A DNA stretch of 64,000 nucleotides from contig CP093830.1 in the NCBI GenBank assembly GCA_033063855.1, positions 20,026,854-20,090,853 on the forward strand, given 5' to 3'. The translations under genes and the position numbers were made by a program. Shown in pieces: positions 10,037 through 21,176 of the stretch. The notes beneath the pieces are model-generated. The model ran no database searches. It was not told where the DNA came from and saw nothing but the letters and a program-made list of their open reading frames with translations. Position 1 is the first letter of the stretch. Each line of letters starts with the position of its first letter. The stretch comes from Smittia aterrima (lineage: Eukaryota; Arthropoda; Insecta; Diptera; Chironomidae).

Positions 10037-13000
10037 ATGACTGATTGTAGCAGCATTCACGGATCGACGTCAAGCTCGAGCGATCTGAATTCACATCATG
10101 GTGCGATGTCCAAAATTCGCACCGTTCGCTTAACTCGACCTCATACCGGAAATCGAAACAATCTCACCCTCGGTCATCCTCCTTTCTCGTCCTACGGCTT
10201 CTCGTTGCGAGGTGGGCGAGAGTTTGGCACAGGTTTCTTCGTTTCAAATGTCGTGAAGGGAAGTGAAGCTGATTTGAAAGGTTTACAAATTGGCGATCAG
10301 ATCATCAGGGTCGGAGGAAGCACTGGAAGTTACCGAGTCGATGACGCAGTTCACAAGGAGCTGTCTCAGTTTATCTTGAACCAAGATCGATTAACACTCA
10401 AAGTCAGAGGTGAGTTTTAAAATATTTCAATTCACTTTATTCCAACAGCGAATAATTCAATTTCCCTTTGAGTCTATTACGTCAGTAGCTCGATTTGGAC
10501 ATAAAGTTTTATAAAATCTATTTCATCACGTTCAAAAATCATGACAAATGAGCGGAGCAAAAAAATCAGCTTCGCTTAGCGACGCTTCCATTGTAGCAAC
10601 AATGCGTTGAGTTTCCACCTGCAATTGCCTTACTTCGTACACAAATTATAATTAAGCTTCGGTGTGAAAACATTTCTTTTGTCATTCGCTCTGTTTTCGG
10701 CTTGCAGAATCAATCTCGCGACTGAATTAATTGGATTAAAGTGGCTTTACCTCGTGAAACAGTTCGCAGAGATTCGAGGCAAAAATATCAAGAGAACTTT
10801 GAATAATCCATCGCAATAATTAACAATTCGCTTTGTGAAATATATAAAATTTGTTTAAAGAAATTATGTTGAGGACTGAACTTCTTTGGATTCAGCAAAG
10901 CTACTTTATAAAGCTTCTCAATTATCCAATACAATACGACACTCGTTCAAGGTGAACACAGAAACTCGATCATTCACAGAAGTTTTCCCCGGGCTATCTT
11001 CCCAACCTCATCAGCGATCAAATCCCCTAATTACAGCACTCGCCGCACCTAATTGAACCTCACAAATCCATCAATTATTCGGTTGTTTCATCATACTCGA
11101 TTTGTTGTGTTGATTATTGTGCAACAATGATTTTTCATCTTTTCTTTCTTCTCTCGATTAATTTCAGGCGTTGGAATCATTCCCGTTAAAGAGTAAGTTG
11201 CATCAATAACTCTTTTTTTGTTTCTTGATTGATGTGTGGTAGTTGGAAACGAGTCATTAAGTTCGTAATTGTTACGCCACTGGTGTCATCAGTAATTTGA
11301 CCACAAAACATATGCGAACAAGGATGAGATGAGTTTTTTTTAATGAATTTCTTTTTTTCGTATCAAGGAAATCTTCCGATCCATTGACATGGCATGTCGT
11401 GCCATTGAATTCATCGATGGTGTTCAGTCACGATGATGCAACGCCAAAAGATGTTCGGATTGTGTTGAATGTAGCGCCACGAACAAAGCTCGGATGCGGG
11501 TGAGTTTTCGCTAGACAAATGAACATTAAAGCAAACAATTGAAATTAAATTCTTGCGTAGAATATGTAAGGGCCCTGATTGGAAGCCTGGAATCTTCGTT
11601 CAGTTCACGAAGGAAAATGGAATCGCAAGAGAGTCAGGTTTACGACCTGGCGATCAACTACTCAGCTGCAATGGAATTGACTTCAGTGACATCGCGTTCA
11701 GTGAAGCTGTCTCAATCATGAAGAACTCTTCGCTTCTCGATTTATCAGTTCGAACCTGTGTTGGTCTCGATTTGTTCCCTGGAGAATCCAGTGGCTACAA
11801 CTCAAGTGCCAGCAGCATCACCGGCGATCAAAGTCCATGCTGGGGTGAAGCAGCTAAAAGACTTAGTATTGTGAGAGAGGAATCAACAAGCTCAACCGAC
11901 CGGATGAATGGAACAACATTCAGATTCCGCGACAGACGAAAAGAAAAACCGTTGCCCGTCGATGTTCCGAAGATTCCACAAAGCTTCACAAAGAGTAATC
12001 AAAATACCACGATCATAAAGTTGTCGGAAGATGGGCCAACGATGATCAACAACACAATGATTCCCGATGTGAAAAACATTAACAACACAGTCTATGAAGA
12101 GATTGGTAACCAGAAGGTCAACACCGGAAACGAGCCAGAGAAGATCGCAAATATTTGTTTTGTTTCGAAACAGAATGAAACGAAAATCGTCACAGTTGAA
12201 GTTCACCGGAGTTCATCAACGAAAATTGCTCCGCCTCCACAGTTTGCAAACGAGTCGACTACTCGTGAGGTTGATGAACCGTTGTCGTCGTCTTCAGGTC
12301 AATCAAGCTTAAGCAGTGCCATCAGTGAAGAGCTCAAACGACGAGCGGAGGTAAGAGAGAGCAATGAGTTTTGTAACTTTTGACATGCAATTAACCATTT
12401 CGATGATTTCAGAAAAAGTTGAAGAGCTCTGGAGAGTCACCGCCGTCTATACCACAGCAACTTGAAGCTGAAAAGAAATCTAAAGGGAACGCAATGGGTG
12501 GACAAGTTCATCACATTCTCATGGACGAATTCAAGAAAGCCCATCAGAAAATGTTCAAGAACGGTTATGTCGAGAACGAGTACCAGCAGCCAGTCGAATC
12601 GAATGATGAAGCAACAAAGATTACAGCACTCGACGATCGTAAACAAGAGGTGAGTCGTTGGGGAACAATTAGCGGCGTTTGTTCTATGATGGTGCCCACA
12701 TTATAAACTTTTCCTCCTTCAATACACGCGCTGCTTTGGAAAATTCTTCATTCATTCATGTGTCAACTGCCGGGGCTCAATTGTTCTGTCTAATTAGTTG
12801 CAAAAGTCCCACCGAATGCAGCACATTACATTGCAGAAGCATTTTCTCTTGCAACATTTCTTTGCGAAATAAATTGTTGGTTTAACTAAATACTCGTTAC
12901 TTATTATGTTGCGCTTTAGATTAAGTCAGAAAATTTCGTAAAACGTTTGCGGTTTAAGAGAAAGTTATGTCACACAAACTGGGCGACAATCGATTGAACG

Positions 13001-15620
13001 TGAAATGTAATTAGATCTGACATCATTCGCTGATCTCCCTACTGATCTCGTATTTCCTTAATCTCCCATCTGAAAACAGAAGAAATATGTGAGAAGAATT
13101 GTAAACCGTTTAATCCATGAGAAATTGAAAAGACTTTTTATATTTCGATCAGCTTATTTAGTTTTGTTGCTGGTTCTTCTTTCGCAACGACCTGTGGATG
13201 AACGAATCAACTTTAAGGTTCGAATTGACGATGAAATGAAAACAAAGGATTAAAGTTTTATAAATCAAACTTCTTTTGCTTGTTAATAAAAGTTTATTTG
13301 AGAGATTATTTGAATAAGCTTTGAAGAGTTTTATGATCGCAACCAAATGAAGTCGATCAACAAGGTTTATCATTAAGCTTCCGTCAAATGAAGAAGAAAC
13401 TCCAACTTTCTAAGCCTCGACTGATGATTTTGCGACCTGCAAACCGAAATCCAAGCTCAGTCACGTTCAACTGCATTTGATGTTCTTCTCTTCCGATGCA
13501 GTTCACCGTGAAAATAATTCTCCCCTTGCCTCGTTTGCCTCTCTCATTACAATGTGCTCAGTTTTTTTCCTCCAGTTGCTTGTTTTCTGCCGTCTAGACA
13601 ACAGGTTGAAGTTTTTTACTCGTGAAGTGCTTTTATTATTCACGCGGTATTAAGTTGAATTGCATAACGTGAGATCTTAGAAGATTATTCAGTGGGAAAT
13701 TTCTCTGGCGCCGGTTAAACTGTCGAAGATCAGAGAAGTCGAAAGTGAAGAAAGTTGAAGTCACTTGCTCGTATCGCAGCAATTAAATCCCAAAGAGAAG
13801 ACAAATTTAGTCATGAAAGCTTCATCTTTTAAGCCGATTATATCAATCTGCACTTACGAGGTAGTTAAACTGAAGCTGAAGTTAAGAAGCATGAAGAGAA
13901 ATTAGAACTCTAAGACTCAATCGCGTTTTCTTCTTTCCCAAACGTTTCCACTCGAGTAAACATCGAAACTTTTTACTGTTGGGGAAGCACACAAAAGCAA
14001 TTTTACTTCCATTCGTTATCAGCTGTGTGAGCAATTGGTGTTATCGCAAATCGATAATTAGTGGAACGTAAAGTAAACAGCTGAAACAAAACGTTAAGCG
14101 AAGCGGCGCTCGCGGTTGAAGTCTTGAGAGATTTCCGCAGTTCTTCTGATTCTTGCGTAGCTTGGTTCTTCGAGTGATTGCCCTTCATCGTGTTAAAAGC
14201 TTTTAAGTCAATCCAAGATCGATAATTGAAGCAGTGCGCCAAAGAAATCGATTTCAAGATCAACGTTGAAATGATTTAATGAGGCACGGCCCAAAACCAA
14301 GTGATCGCGTGTCTGAATTAATGATCGGAAAATGTTTTCTTCGCTCAAAAATTTCCAAATCATTTCATGTTGATTTCCTTCTCGCCGCTGAGGAAGTTCT
14401 TCTTTCACTTTCGATTCATTTAAATTCAGACACTTCTTCGTTGCGTGGGAAAAATTGCTGTAATTAAATTGTTTTAATCAAAGAAAAATTTACAAGCTCC
14501 ATCACCTTTTTACGCGGAAATGTTTATTGCTTAACATATTTATGATTATTTAATCAAACGAAGGCCGCTGATATCTTATAAATCGCAACAAAACTTACTA
14601 ATGAGGTTGAGTAATGAAATATGCTCTCGTCATGTCTTTTTAGGAACGTCAGCTTCTCAAGGGAAATGCTCGATTACCAGTAAAAAATGTACCCGAAACG
14701 CCACAAGAGGAAATCGTAAGCAAGCCGGATGTGAAGAGGAACACAAATGAGTTACCAGCACTGAAGAAGAGAGCGCCGCCGCCTCCGCCAATCGTAAGAT
14801 ACCCAACCTCGATCTCATTTCTCCATCTAACGCATCAAACTTTTTATTTTTTAGAAAAAAATCGAAAAGCAGATCTCATTGCCAACGGCTTTTGGCGAGC
14901 CAACGCCCGATTACGATTCGCCTGACAACACTTTGGTGAAATTAAATGGCCAAGAAAAACCAAGAGGAACAATGGGACGCATTGCAATGCAGGAAGCTAT
15001 CAAAGCCAATGGATCTGCTGCGGAAATGGAATCAATAGAATCATTTCAACTCAACAATCCGTCATCACAAATTCCAGTTCCACCGCCAATGTATTTCTCA
15101 TCGCAAAAGTCTGGACCGCCGACAATGAAGAAAATTCAACGGCCAGTGTCGGTCATCATCAACTCGTATGATGATAAGAAGGAACCAGGCAAATTTGACT
15201 TCATCAACGATGCTCAATCGAATGGTCACGCGAATGGCTTTCAGCAAAGAATGCACGAAGACATGTCGACAAGGCTGAAAAATGAATTGGAGAAGACATT
15301 GTCACGATCTAACTTGAGACGACGAAGCGACTCAATGGTTTGTTAAATAAAACTTTGAATTCAAAATTTAAAATTCTAATGAGATTCTTAAACTTTAGGA
15401 CGATCTTCTCAAAACTGAGAAAAGCTCAGTTGGCAATATCATGAACATGAATAATAATCTAAACAAAGAACTCAACAAGCTGAGCTTCGATGTCTCGCGC
15501 AATGGAGTTAGAAGATTCGAAGCGTCGACATTAAATGGAATTTTAAAAAACGGCACGACAAAGCTCAATGGAGCAAACGGTCAACCTAAGAATATCACGT
15601 TTGGTGAAGTTAAGCAGTAA
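10037..15620 (+). CDS. USH1C: Harmonin-type PDZ scaffold protein (USH1C / Drosophila CG5921 family)
   Basis: Exons 10037-10409, 11168-11192, 11368-11499, 11561-12350, 12413-12649, 14644-14793, 14855-15337 and 15399-15620 join in frame to 803 aa. Residues about 30-125 form the first PDZ domain (GYGFSLRGG-like loop, here SSYGFSLRGG). A second PDZ spans about 140-245 (KPGIFVQF, GLRPGDQLLSCNGIDFS). A charged, probably coiled segment and a proline stretch (APPPPP) follow. Harmonins organise cadherin/myosin complexes in microvilli and hair bundles; here that role is inferred from family. The N-terminal harmonin-homology domain and third PDZ of vertebrates are not seen. The 25-nt second exon is unusual. 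The ATG lies 12 nt after an acceptor (AG 10023-10024), so a 5' UTR exon exists upstream. Introns of 758 and 1,994 bp hold nothing recognised. Confidence 0.92.
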
Positions 15621-15679
15621 CTCGAATGAGCTTATTTATGAATACGGTTTACTTTATATTCTTATTTGAAAGTATAGTC

Positions 15680-15685
15680 AATAAA
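15680..15685 (+). terminator. Poly(A) signal AATAAA of the harmonin-type gene
   Basis: AATAAA 60 nt after the stop codon, the first such signal downstream. Confidence 0.6.
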
Positions 15686-15698
15686 TCAGTTTCTCAAT

Positions 15699-15820
15699 AC
15701 TTTAAATGTGGATTGTTAATTGAAAACGTGTTTATGAAGTTTCAGGAATCTCTTACAGAAATTTTGTATGCGGATATGCAGCGCTAACTGATTTCAATAT
15801 TCCCAGCTTCATTAATTTTT
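15699..15820 (+). repeat. Direct repeat flanking F-box copy 1, left
   Basis: The run from ACTTTAAATGTG through GTTAATTGAA, TTCAGGAATCTCTT and CTAACTGATTTCAATATT recurs in order at 17616-17697, with internal deletions in the right copy. This is the 3' flank of the harmonin-type gene. The F-box gene lies exactly between the two copies. Confidence 0.75.
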
Positions 15821-15934
15821 CTACAGAAAACACAAATAAAAAGTTGGAACAAATCATGTTCTAAAATTTATTTTAAATCAAAAAAGATAAAACTTCAAAA
15901 ATTAAAGAAAAGTTAAAAGGTAAAACACGAAGGT

Positions 15935-17309
15935 TCAAATGAAGGTTTCTTCCTTAAAAAAACTAAGTGGAAACATGTCATACATGTCATACACGGAATA
16001 ATTCTTAAAAAGTTCACTTATTTCTTTTCTATCGACTCCTTTCAGTTTTGAAACTCTCAATTCTTCAAACTTTCTGTTCATTGATTTCAACATTTTAAAT
16101 ATTTTTCCATCGATTGAATAAATTTGGATTTTTTTAACTTTCGGCATTGAATCTAACAAAAATTTAAGACTGACAGCGCTACGACATTTGTACAGACGTA
16201 GATCAGTGATTGAGTTTGAAATTTGATTTAGAATTTCGTTATCGGAAAAAGTCTCATAATACTTAAGCCCGAGACTCTTCAGCTTCGGCATTTTCATTAT
16301 CACGTCAAAGGTTTCTTTGTCTTCAACGTGTAGTTCGGTAATCAACTTCTCGAGATGATCGCTTTGTGAAATAAGAAAGTTCAAAAAGTTGGTGTTAAAC
16401 ACAGGGATCATAATCATTGTCAAACTCTTGAGCTTAAATTTAAACTGTTTCCAAGATTCATCATCAAATATCTGACCTATTATTAAGGTACCAATTGTAA
16501 GACTTCTTATATGTTCAAAGTTTTGTAGCATTTTTTTTCCAAATATCTTTGCCAATTTTAAAAGAATAGTCTTGAAAATCAAATTCTTCGACAGCGACAC
16601 AGTTTAATAAAAATCTAGTCAAAGTATAGCCTAAGTTGTCGTTTTCAATGAGATGAATTTTAAGTGTTTTCAGCTTCGGAAATTTTAGAGATTCGTAAGA
16701 TTCAGTCTCTGAAGTTGGATCTTCAAATGAAAGAACGCCAAAGTCCATGACATTAATGCTTTCCACTGATGATTCGATTGCTGAAAACAATCTCCACAAA
16801 TCTAGTTTTTTTCTAAAATAAACATTTAGGAGTAAAATATTTTTCCATTCGTGAGCCTTACTATAAAAAAAATCGAGTTCTGAATCGGTCACATAGTCGC
16901 CGATGCTTTCATTATTTTTATCATCATCTACATCTTTCCCGACCCTTCGCCGAACTTCAATGCTCTGATAGAGTCTCGAGCTGTTCTTCAGCAATTCGAA
17001 GTCTTCCTGATGCTGCGGACTTTTTTCTTTAAAAAGAATTTTAATTCTCTCCATAAGAACTTTCGATGAAGCGATAAAATTGTAGTAACTTGGACTGACT
17101 TCAGAAATCGTCATCAAATCTTTGCCTTTGAAATATTTAAAAATCATTTCTGGGATGTCAAGAAAACGTGAGAAATATTCCAAAGGATCCATGTTTGTCA
17201 TCTCAGATAACTTGATAATTTTCCTGTTTGGCTTTCCACTTGAATCTTCTGTTTCTTGTTGCTTCAATGACATTTCCTTATCGGAGATTGGTGATGCGCT
17301 TTTCTCCAT
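15935..17309 (-). pseudogene. F-box/LRR protein, copy 1, frameshifted
   Basis: Paralogue of the intact gene at 27420-28832. The F-box (DPLEYFSRFLDIPEMIF, then GKDL and NPSYY-like SPSYYNF) lies near residue 35, followed by leucine-rich repeat-like sequence. F-box proteins recruit substrates to SCF ubiquitin ligases; the substrate here is unknown. A run of eight T at 16531-16538 (eight A in the coding strand) shifts the frame: the N-terminal part ends shortly after IGKDIW, while the next frame continues the paralogue's sequence. One A fewer would restore the frame. Relative to copies 2 and 3 it lacks about 37 N-terminal residues. It is either a young pseudogene or a homopolymer sequencing error. 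Confidence 0.8.
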
Positions 17310-17612
17310 AATTTTTATCTAAAAAGTAAAAAAGAATTCAAATGAAAAAAATATTCCTGAAGGAAAAATAATGCGAGCTAATTGATGTTACCTTTTCGAA
17401 AACAGAGAACGAAATGAAAGAAGCGGTGAAAAAGTTTTCCTTTATTTATTTCAGAGAACCCAAAACTTATTTGACCGTTGAGATATCGTTCATTTTCTTT
17501 GTTGGTTGAAAAGCAACATGTCCCCGATGAAATTTCTTTCTGTCGATCTAAATTAACTTTTAAAGAATGGAGCTCGCAGGAAGTGAAAGCTGAGCGTACA
17601 GCCATAAAAGTA
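17310..17612 (-). promoter_or_regulatory. 5' flank of F-box copy 1, duplicated with the gene
   Basis: Upstream sequence (coding-strand landmarks GTACGCTCAGCTTTC, TTTGGGTTCTCTGAAATAAAT, TTCGAAAAGGTAAC) is also found upstream of copy 2 (28833-29125) and copy 3 (30730-31115). GAAAAG|GTAAC and TTTTTAG|AT just before the ATG suggest a 5' UTR intron. The short open frames here (17378-17605; 30816-30998) do not splice in frame to the F-box ATG. Confidence 0.5.
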
Positions 17613-17615
17613 ATT

Positions 17616-17697
17616 ACTTTAAATGTGAATTGTTAATTGAAGACGTTTCAGGAATCTCTTTCAGCACTAACTGATTTCAATATTTCATGACTAATTA
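17616..17697 (+). repeat. Direct repeat flanking F-box copy 1, right
   Basis: Shortened copy of 15699-15820. It lacks the TTTATGAAG segment and the block between TTACAG and GCTAACTG. Confidence 0.75.
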
Positions 17698-17944
17698 AAA
17701 TGCTTCTAAATGTTTTAAAAGCTAAAGAGGAGTAGCAATTCATTTAACTATGAAACGATGAGACTTAAGGCAAAAAATTAACTTACTCCGGCCAAATCCT
17801 TCTTTAAGAAAAAATAAAACGTTTCCAAAAATTTAAAATCTAAGTTCAAAAGTTGTAAGTCATCTCAGATTTTTGTTTCTTTCTCGCGTTGCAAAAATAA
17901 TTTAATTTTTCTAAAATTTCAATTTTCTCTTGTTTAAACAAGCA

Positions 17945-19097
17945 ATGTCGACATTTTACGGATTCAAAGTTTGCCGCGTTTGCTTGACGCCAAGCACAAG
18001 AGTGGATGTGAAGACATATTTCGGTGATAATGCTTGGATCTTGCAAAAAGTTAGCGGAGTTGACGTGAGTTAGATATTTTTACTAATTAATCAAATATTC
18101 AATCGAATTTATAATTTTATAGATCCTCCAAGACGAAAACAAGTACGATGCTCTGGTCTGCGATGCCTGCTGGGAGACAATGATTGAAATTGTAAATTTT
18201 CTTGAAAATATCAAAAACTGGATTATTGGAGATGACTGTTCGCCTGAAAAATCCGATTGCTGCGATAATTTCAACAGTTTGATTTGTCATTGCTGCTCAT
18301 CGTCGCTTAATATCGCATTTTTGAAAAAAATGAGTGAACCCACAGTAAAGAAATTGAAAGAAATCTCCGGTGTCGACGTGAGCTCTTCAGAATTCTCTAA
18401 TTTCCTAAACATTTAGAAGTTTTATCTTTAACAGGTGACAGCTGGCGGATTGCATTCACACCTAATTTGTTTAGTTTGTTATGAACTTATCGAGAAGTCT
18501 ATTGAAACTAGAGAGCAAATTGAGGATGCTGAGTTGTTCTACTTCAAAAAGAGACGCAAAGATGCTGAAGCTGGAGAAACATTGGTGGTCAGTGAAAATT
18601 CAAAACCTTCTTCGAAAGCCAAGCAAGCCAAAATTGAGGAGAATGTCGTTATAAAGCTCGAACTAATGCCAATGGAGGATAGGTTGACAAGCGGAAGATT
18701 TCAGTGCAATCTCTGCGACAAGTCATATGCTTCGAAACAAGGCTTGTCATCTCACATCAACGCAATTCATTTTAGAAATAATGAATTTAGCTGCGATCTC
18801 TGTGACTACAGAACATACTTGAAACCTTCGATTATTAGTCACATCAGTCGTAATCACGGAACTTTTCTGTTCAAATGTACTTTCACGGGTTGCGAGAAAT
18901 CATTCAAAACAAAGAATGATCGAAAGCTGCATCAAGCAGTTCACACTGGTAAGTTCATATTTTAATTCATAATTAATTACTTTTACGATTTAAAAATATG
19001 TTCAGATGCAAGACCATTTGTTTGCGAATGCGGAAAGACTTACAAGTCTTATCAAGCCCTTTACATGCATCGTCGCATCAAGCATGTGAACCAGTGA
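17945..19097 (+). CDS. Double-ZAD C2H2 zinc-finger protein, paralogue A
   Basis: Exons 17945-18064, 18123-18377, 18435-18948 and 19006-19097 join in frame to 326 aa. The first ZAD (zf-AD) domain uses CRVC near residue 9 and CDAC, the second CHCC and CLVC. A Lys-rich linker follows, then four C2H2 fingers, the last with CEC (one residue between cysteines). ZAD-C2H2 proteins are insect transcription or chromatin factors; ZADs dimerise. Both ZADs are split by an intron after the same motif, SGVD|, so exon 2 begins in one ZAD and ends in the other, showing an internal domain-plus-intron duplication. Two paralogues lie on the opposite strand at 59.5-62.6 kb. The DNA target is unknown. Confidence 0.9.
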
Positions 19098-19359
19098 TTT
19101 CTGCATCAAGAAAATTTTCTATGACGTTTCCCATAATTTTTCGCTTGAACCATTTTTATTTCCTTCGAATTACTTTTAAGCCTTTCGCTTGAAAGCTAAA
19201 GCCCTTAAGGCATTCTAATTCACTTAAAAAGAACCAAATTATTGCATGAAGTTGTTGCATGTTGCATGCTAGCTTAAATATTCAAACTCAGCTTATTGAA
19301 TAGAAGTTTGCATATTCTTAAGCTACCTTTCATGTACAGGAAATATTTTTCGTTGTAAC

Positions 19360-19611
19360 TTAACTGAACTCATTATTGTTATGACGATCTCTGAACCAGA
19401 AAGAAGACATTTTCTGGACCTGAATAAACCATTTTTCAATAAGAAAGGTTTTCACACTTTTAATACTTTTCAGCAATCTGACTTCTTGCGTTACAAATAT
19501 TATTTCATGTATCAATGTCTTTACTTCCTTCTTTTCATCTGAGGGATAGAATTTGACTGTCAAGGCAATCGTCGAGACTATTGCAATAAACGAGATTAAA
19601 CAAGTTAACAT
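19360..19611 (-). CDS. Small single-pass membrane or secreted protein (candidate)
   Basis: An 83-codon frame with a hydrophobic N-terminus (LTCLISFIAIVSTIALTV) followed by a charged segment and IEKWFIQVQKMSSFWFRD. I do not recognise the family. Decayed copies sit at the same convergent position beside the other two ZAD genes (59095-59240 and 61206-61335), so the ancestral unit was ZAD gene plus this ORF tail to tail. Reuse of the block is certain; that it is translated is inference. Confidence 0.4.
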   Translation of the reverse strand: MLTCLISFIAIVSTIALTVKFYPSDEKKEVKTLIHEIIFVTQEVRLLKSIKSVKTFLIEKWFIQVQKMSSFWFRDRHNNNEFS

Positions 19612-19760
19612 TCATTTTCCTAAATGTAACATTTTAACTCCTTCATTAATCATCAAAGTTTTAATTTTTTCTGTTCTCCATCATCAATCACAAGATTTTC
19701 ATACTAAATCTAATCAATTTCGAAACGTCTTAATTGTTGATTAGATTAGCGATCAAAAAG

Positions 19761-19797
19761 TATAAAACATCGTCGGTGAATCCAATAAAGTTCAGTT
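19761..19797 (+). promoter_or_regulatory. TATA box and initiator of the first protease gene
   Basis: TATAAAA at 19761-19767 and TCAGT at 19792-19796 are about 31 bp apart, the normal TATA-Inr distance. The ATG follows at 19814. Confidence 0.8.
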
Positions 19798-19813
19798 TCT
19801 TAAATTTTGTAAA

Positions 19814-20757
19814 ATGATCGTCAAATATTTTATTTTGCTTTGCCTGATTGGATTGATCAAAAGTCAAGAAGGTAAAAATTGAGAAATTATCCTGAAATAA
19901 TTTACTACAAGCCTCACTGTTAGATCTTCCATTCGTCCCTGATTTCTACGTTGGAAAGCAATCAAAGATTGTCGGAGGAGTCGACGCTTACATTGAAGAT
20001 GTTCGCTATCAAGTCACTCTTCGACGTCTCTTCGAAAATGAAACCGTGTCGAGTTGGGGGTAAGAAATAAATTTGAGTGAAAACTTTAATTAATTAATCA
20101 AATTTCAGACATACCTGCGGTGGATTCATTGTGACTCATGATACAGTTATTACTGCAGCTCATTGCATTTATGGCCGAGAGAACCTAAAGTTCCAGATTC
20201 GCGCAGGATCTGATTTGAGATCGCAAGGCGGACAAGTCGTTAACGTCACGAAGATGATTCTCCATCCTGACTATCAACCATCTGGAGTATACAACGACAT
20301 TGCAATTTTAAAGCTTCAACATAACTTGCAGTTCAACAGCAAAGTTTGGCCAACTGCATTGCCACCAAAAGGTCGCAAAATTCCCGATGGCGCTCCACTT
20401 CTTGTTTCCGGTTGGGGAGCATTAGCATGGCAAGGCAGTGCCCCTGAACGACTTCAATCGGTCCTCGTTCCAGCTGTTTCCAATGAAGATTGTGCTAGAG
20501 TTTATAATAATGTTCGAGCCCACAAGATCTGCGCTGGAGCAGAAGGTCTCGACAGTTGTCAAGGTAAGTTCTTAACTTTAATTTGCAAAAGACAACAAAT
20601 TTAAAATCTTTCTTCAGGTGACAGCGGTGGACCATTAGCCTACAAAGGAGTTGTTGTCGGAATCGTTTCCAGTGGTTACAGATGCGCTTATGCTGGTTTC
20701 CCTGGAATCTACATTCGAGTATCTGAGTTCCTCGATTTCATCACGAAAAACCTTTAA
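19814..20757 (+). CDS. Trypsin-type serine protease (S1 family), secreted
   Basis: Exons 19814-19871, 19924-20059, 20109-20563 and 20618-20757 give 262 aa. A signal peptide (about 1-17) and short propeptide lead to the activation site K34|IVGG. The catalytic triad is His83 (TAAHC), Asp128 (YNDIAIL) and Ser219 (GDSGGP). Asp213, six residues before the serine, gives trypsin-like cleavage after Lys/Arg. The three core disulphide pairs of insect trypsins are present. Its position next to a second protease, and GATA-type motifs nearby, suggest a digestive enzyme, but an immune or other role cannot be excluded. AATAAA follows at about 20780. Confidence 0.93.
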
Positions 20758-21176
20758 ATACTGAAACCGTCTGCGATCAATAAAAATCTTTTTACTACTT
20801 TAAAACCCTCGAGACAATCTTATCGCGACATTTGGATTATTGAATTGATTTCTTGTCGAGCTTTGCTTATCGAAACGTCAGAAACTTGCAAAGTGCGACC
20901 ACAGTTTGTCGAATTCAGCTTCAATCGTAAATTTTCGCTCGCAATCTGATTTCAATTGATCAATTAGATTTCTTAACTCATTTTTCTACAAAAAAAAAAT
21001 CTTTTTAGTCCATTTCATGATATCGATTGAGAAGTCGGTCGCGGAAATTGTTTCATGGACGTAAGACATTTGCTGATAGGAAAATCTTTTGATTAGATTA
21101 TGGCTCGATGGCTCTAGTATAAATTGGGAGAAGAAAATCGCCGGCGTTTCATTATTCGAATTAACTTGTTAGAAAA
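20758..21176. promoter_or_regulatory. Intergenic region and promoter of the second protease
   Basis: TATAAAT at 21118-21124 is the core promoter element for the downstream gene. CTTATC at about 20819 and 20867, plus GCTGATAGG near 21072, are GATA-factor motifs, which drive midgut enzyme genes in flies and mosquitoes. Function is inferred from motif only. Confidence 0.5.

Noticed and set aside
17378..17605. ORF upstream of F-box copy 1, similar to 30816-30998
   Set aside because: Similarity comes from co-duplicated 5' flank; it contains a likely 5' UTR donor and does not splice in frame to the F-box ATG.
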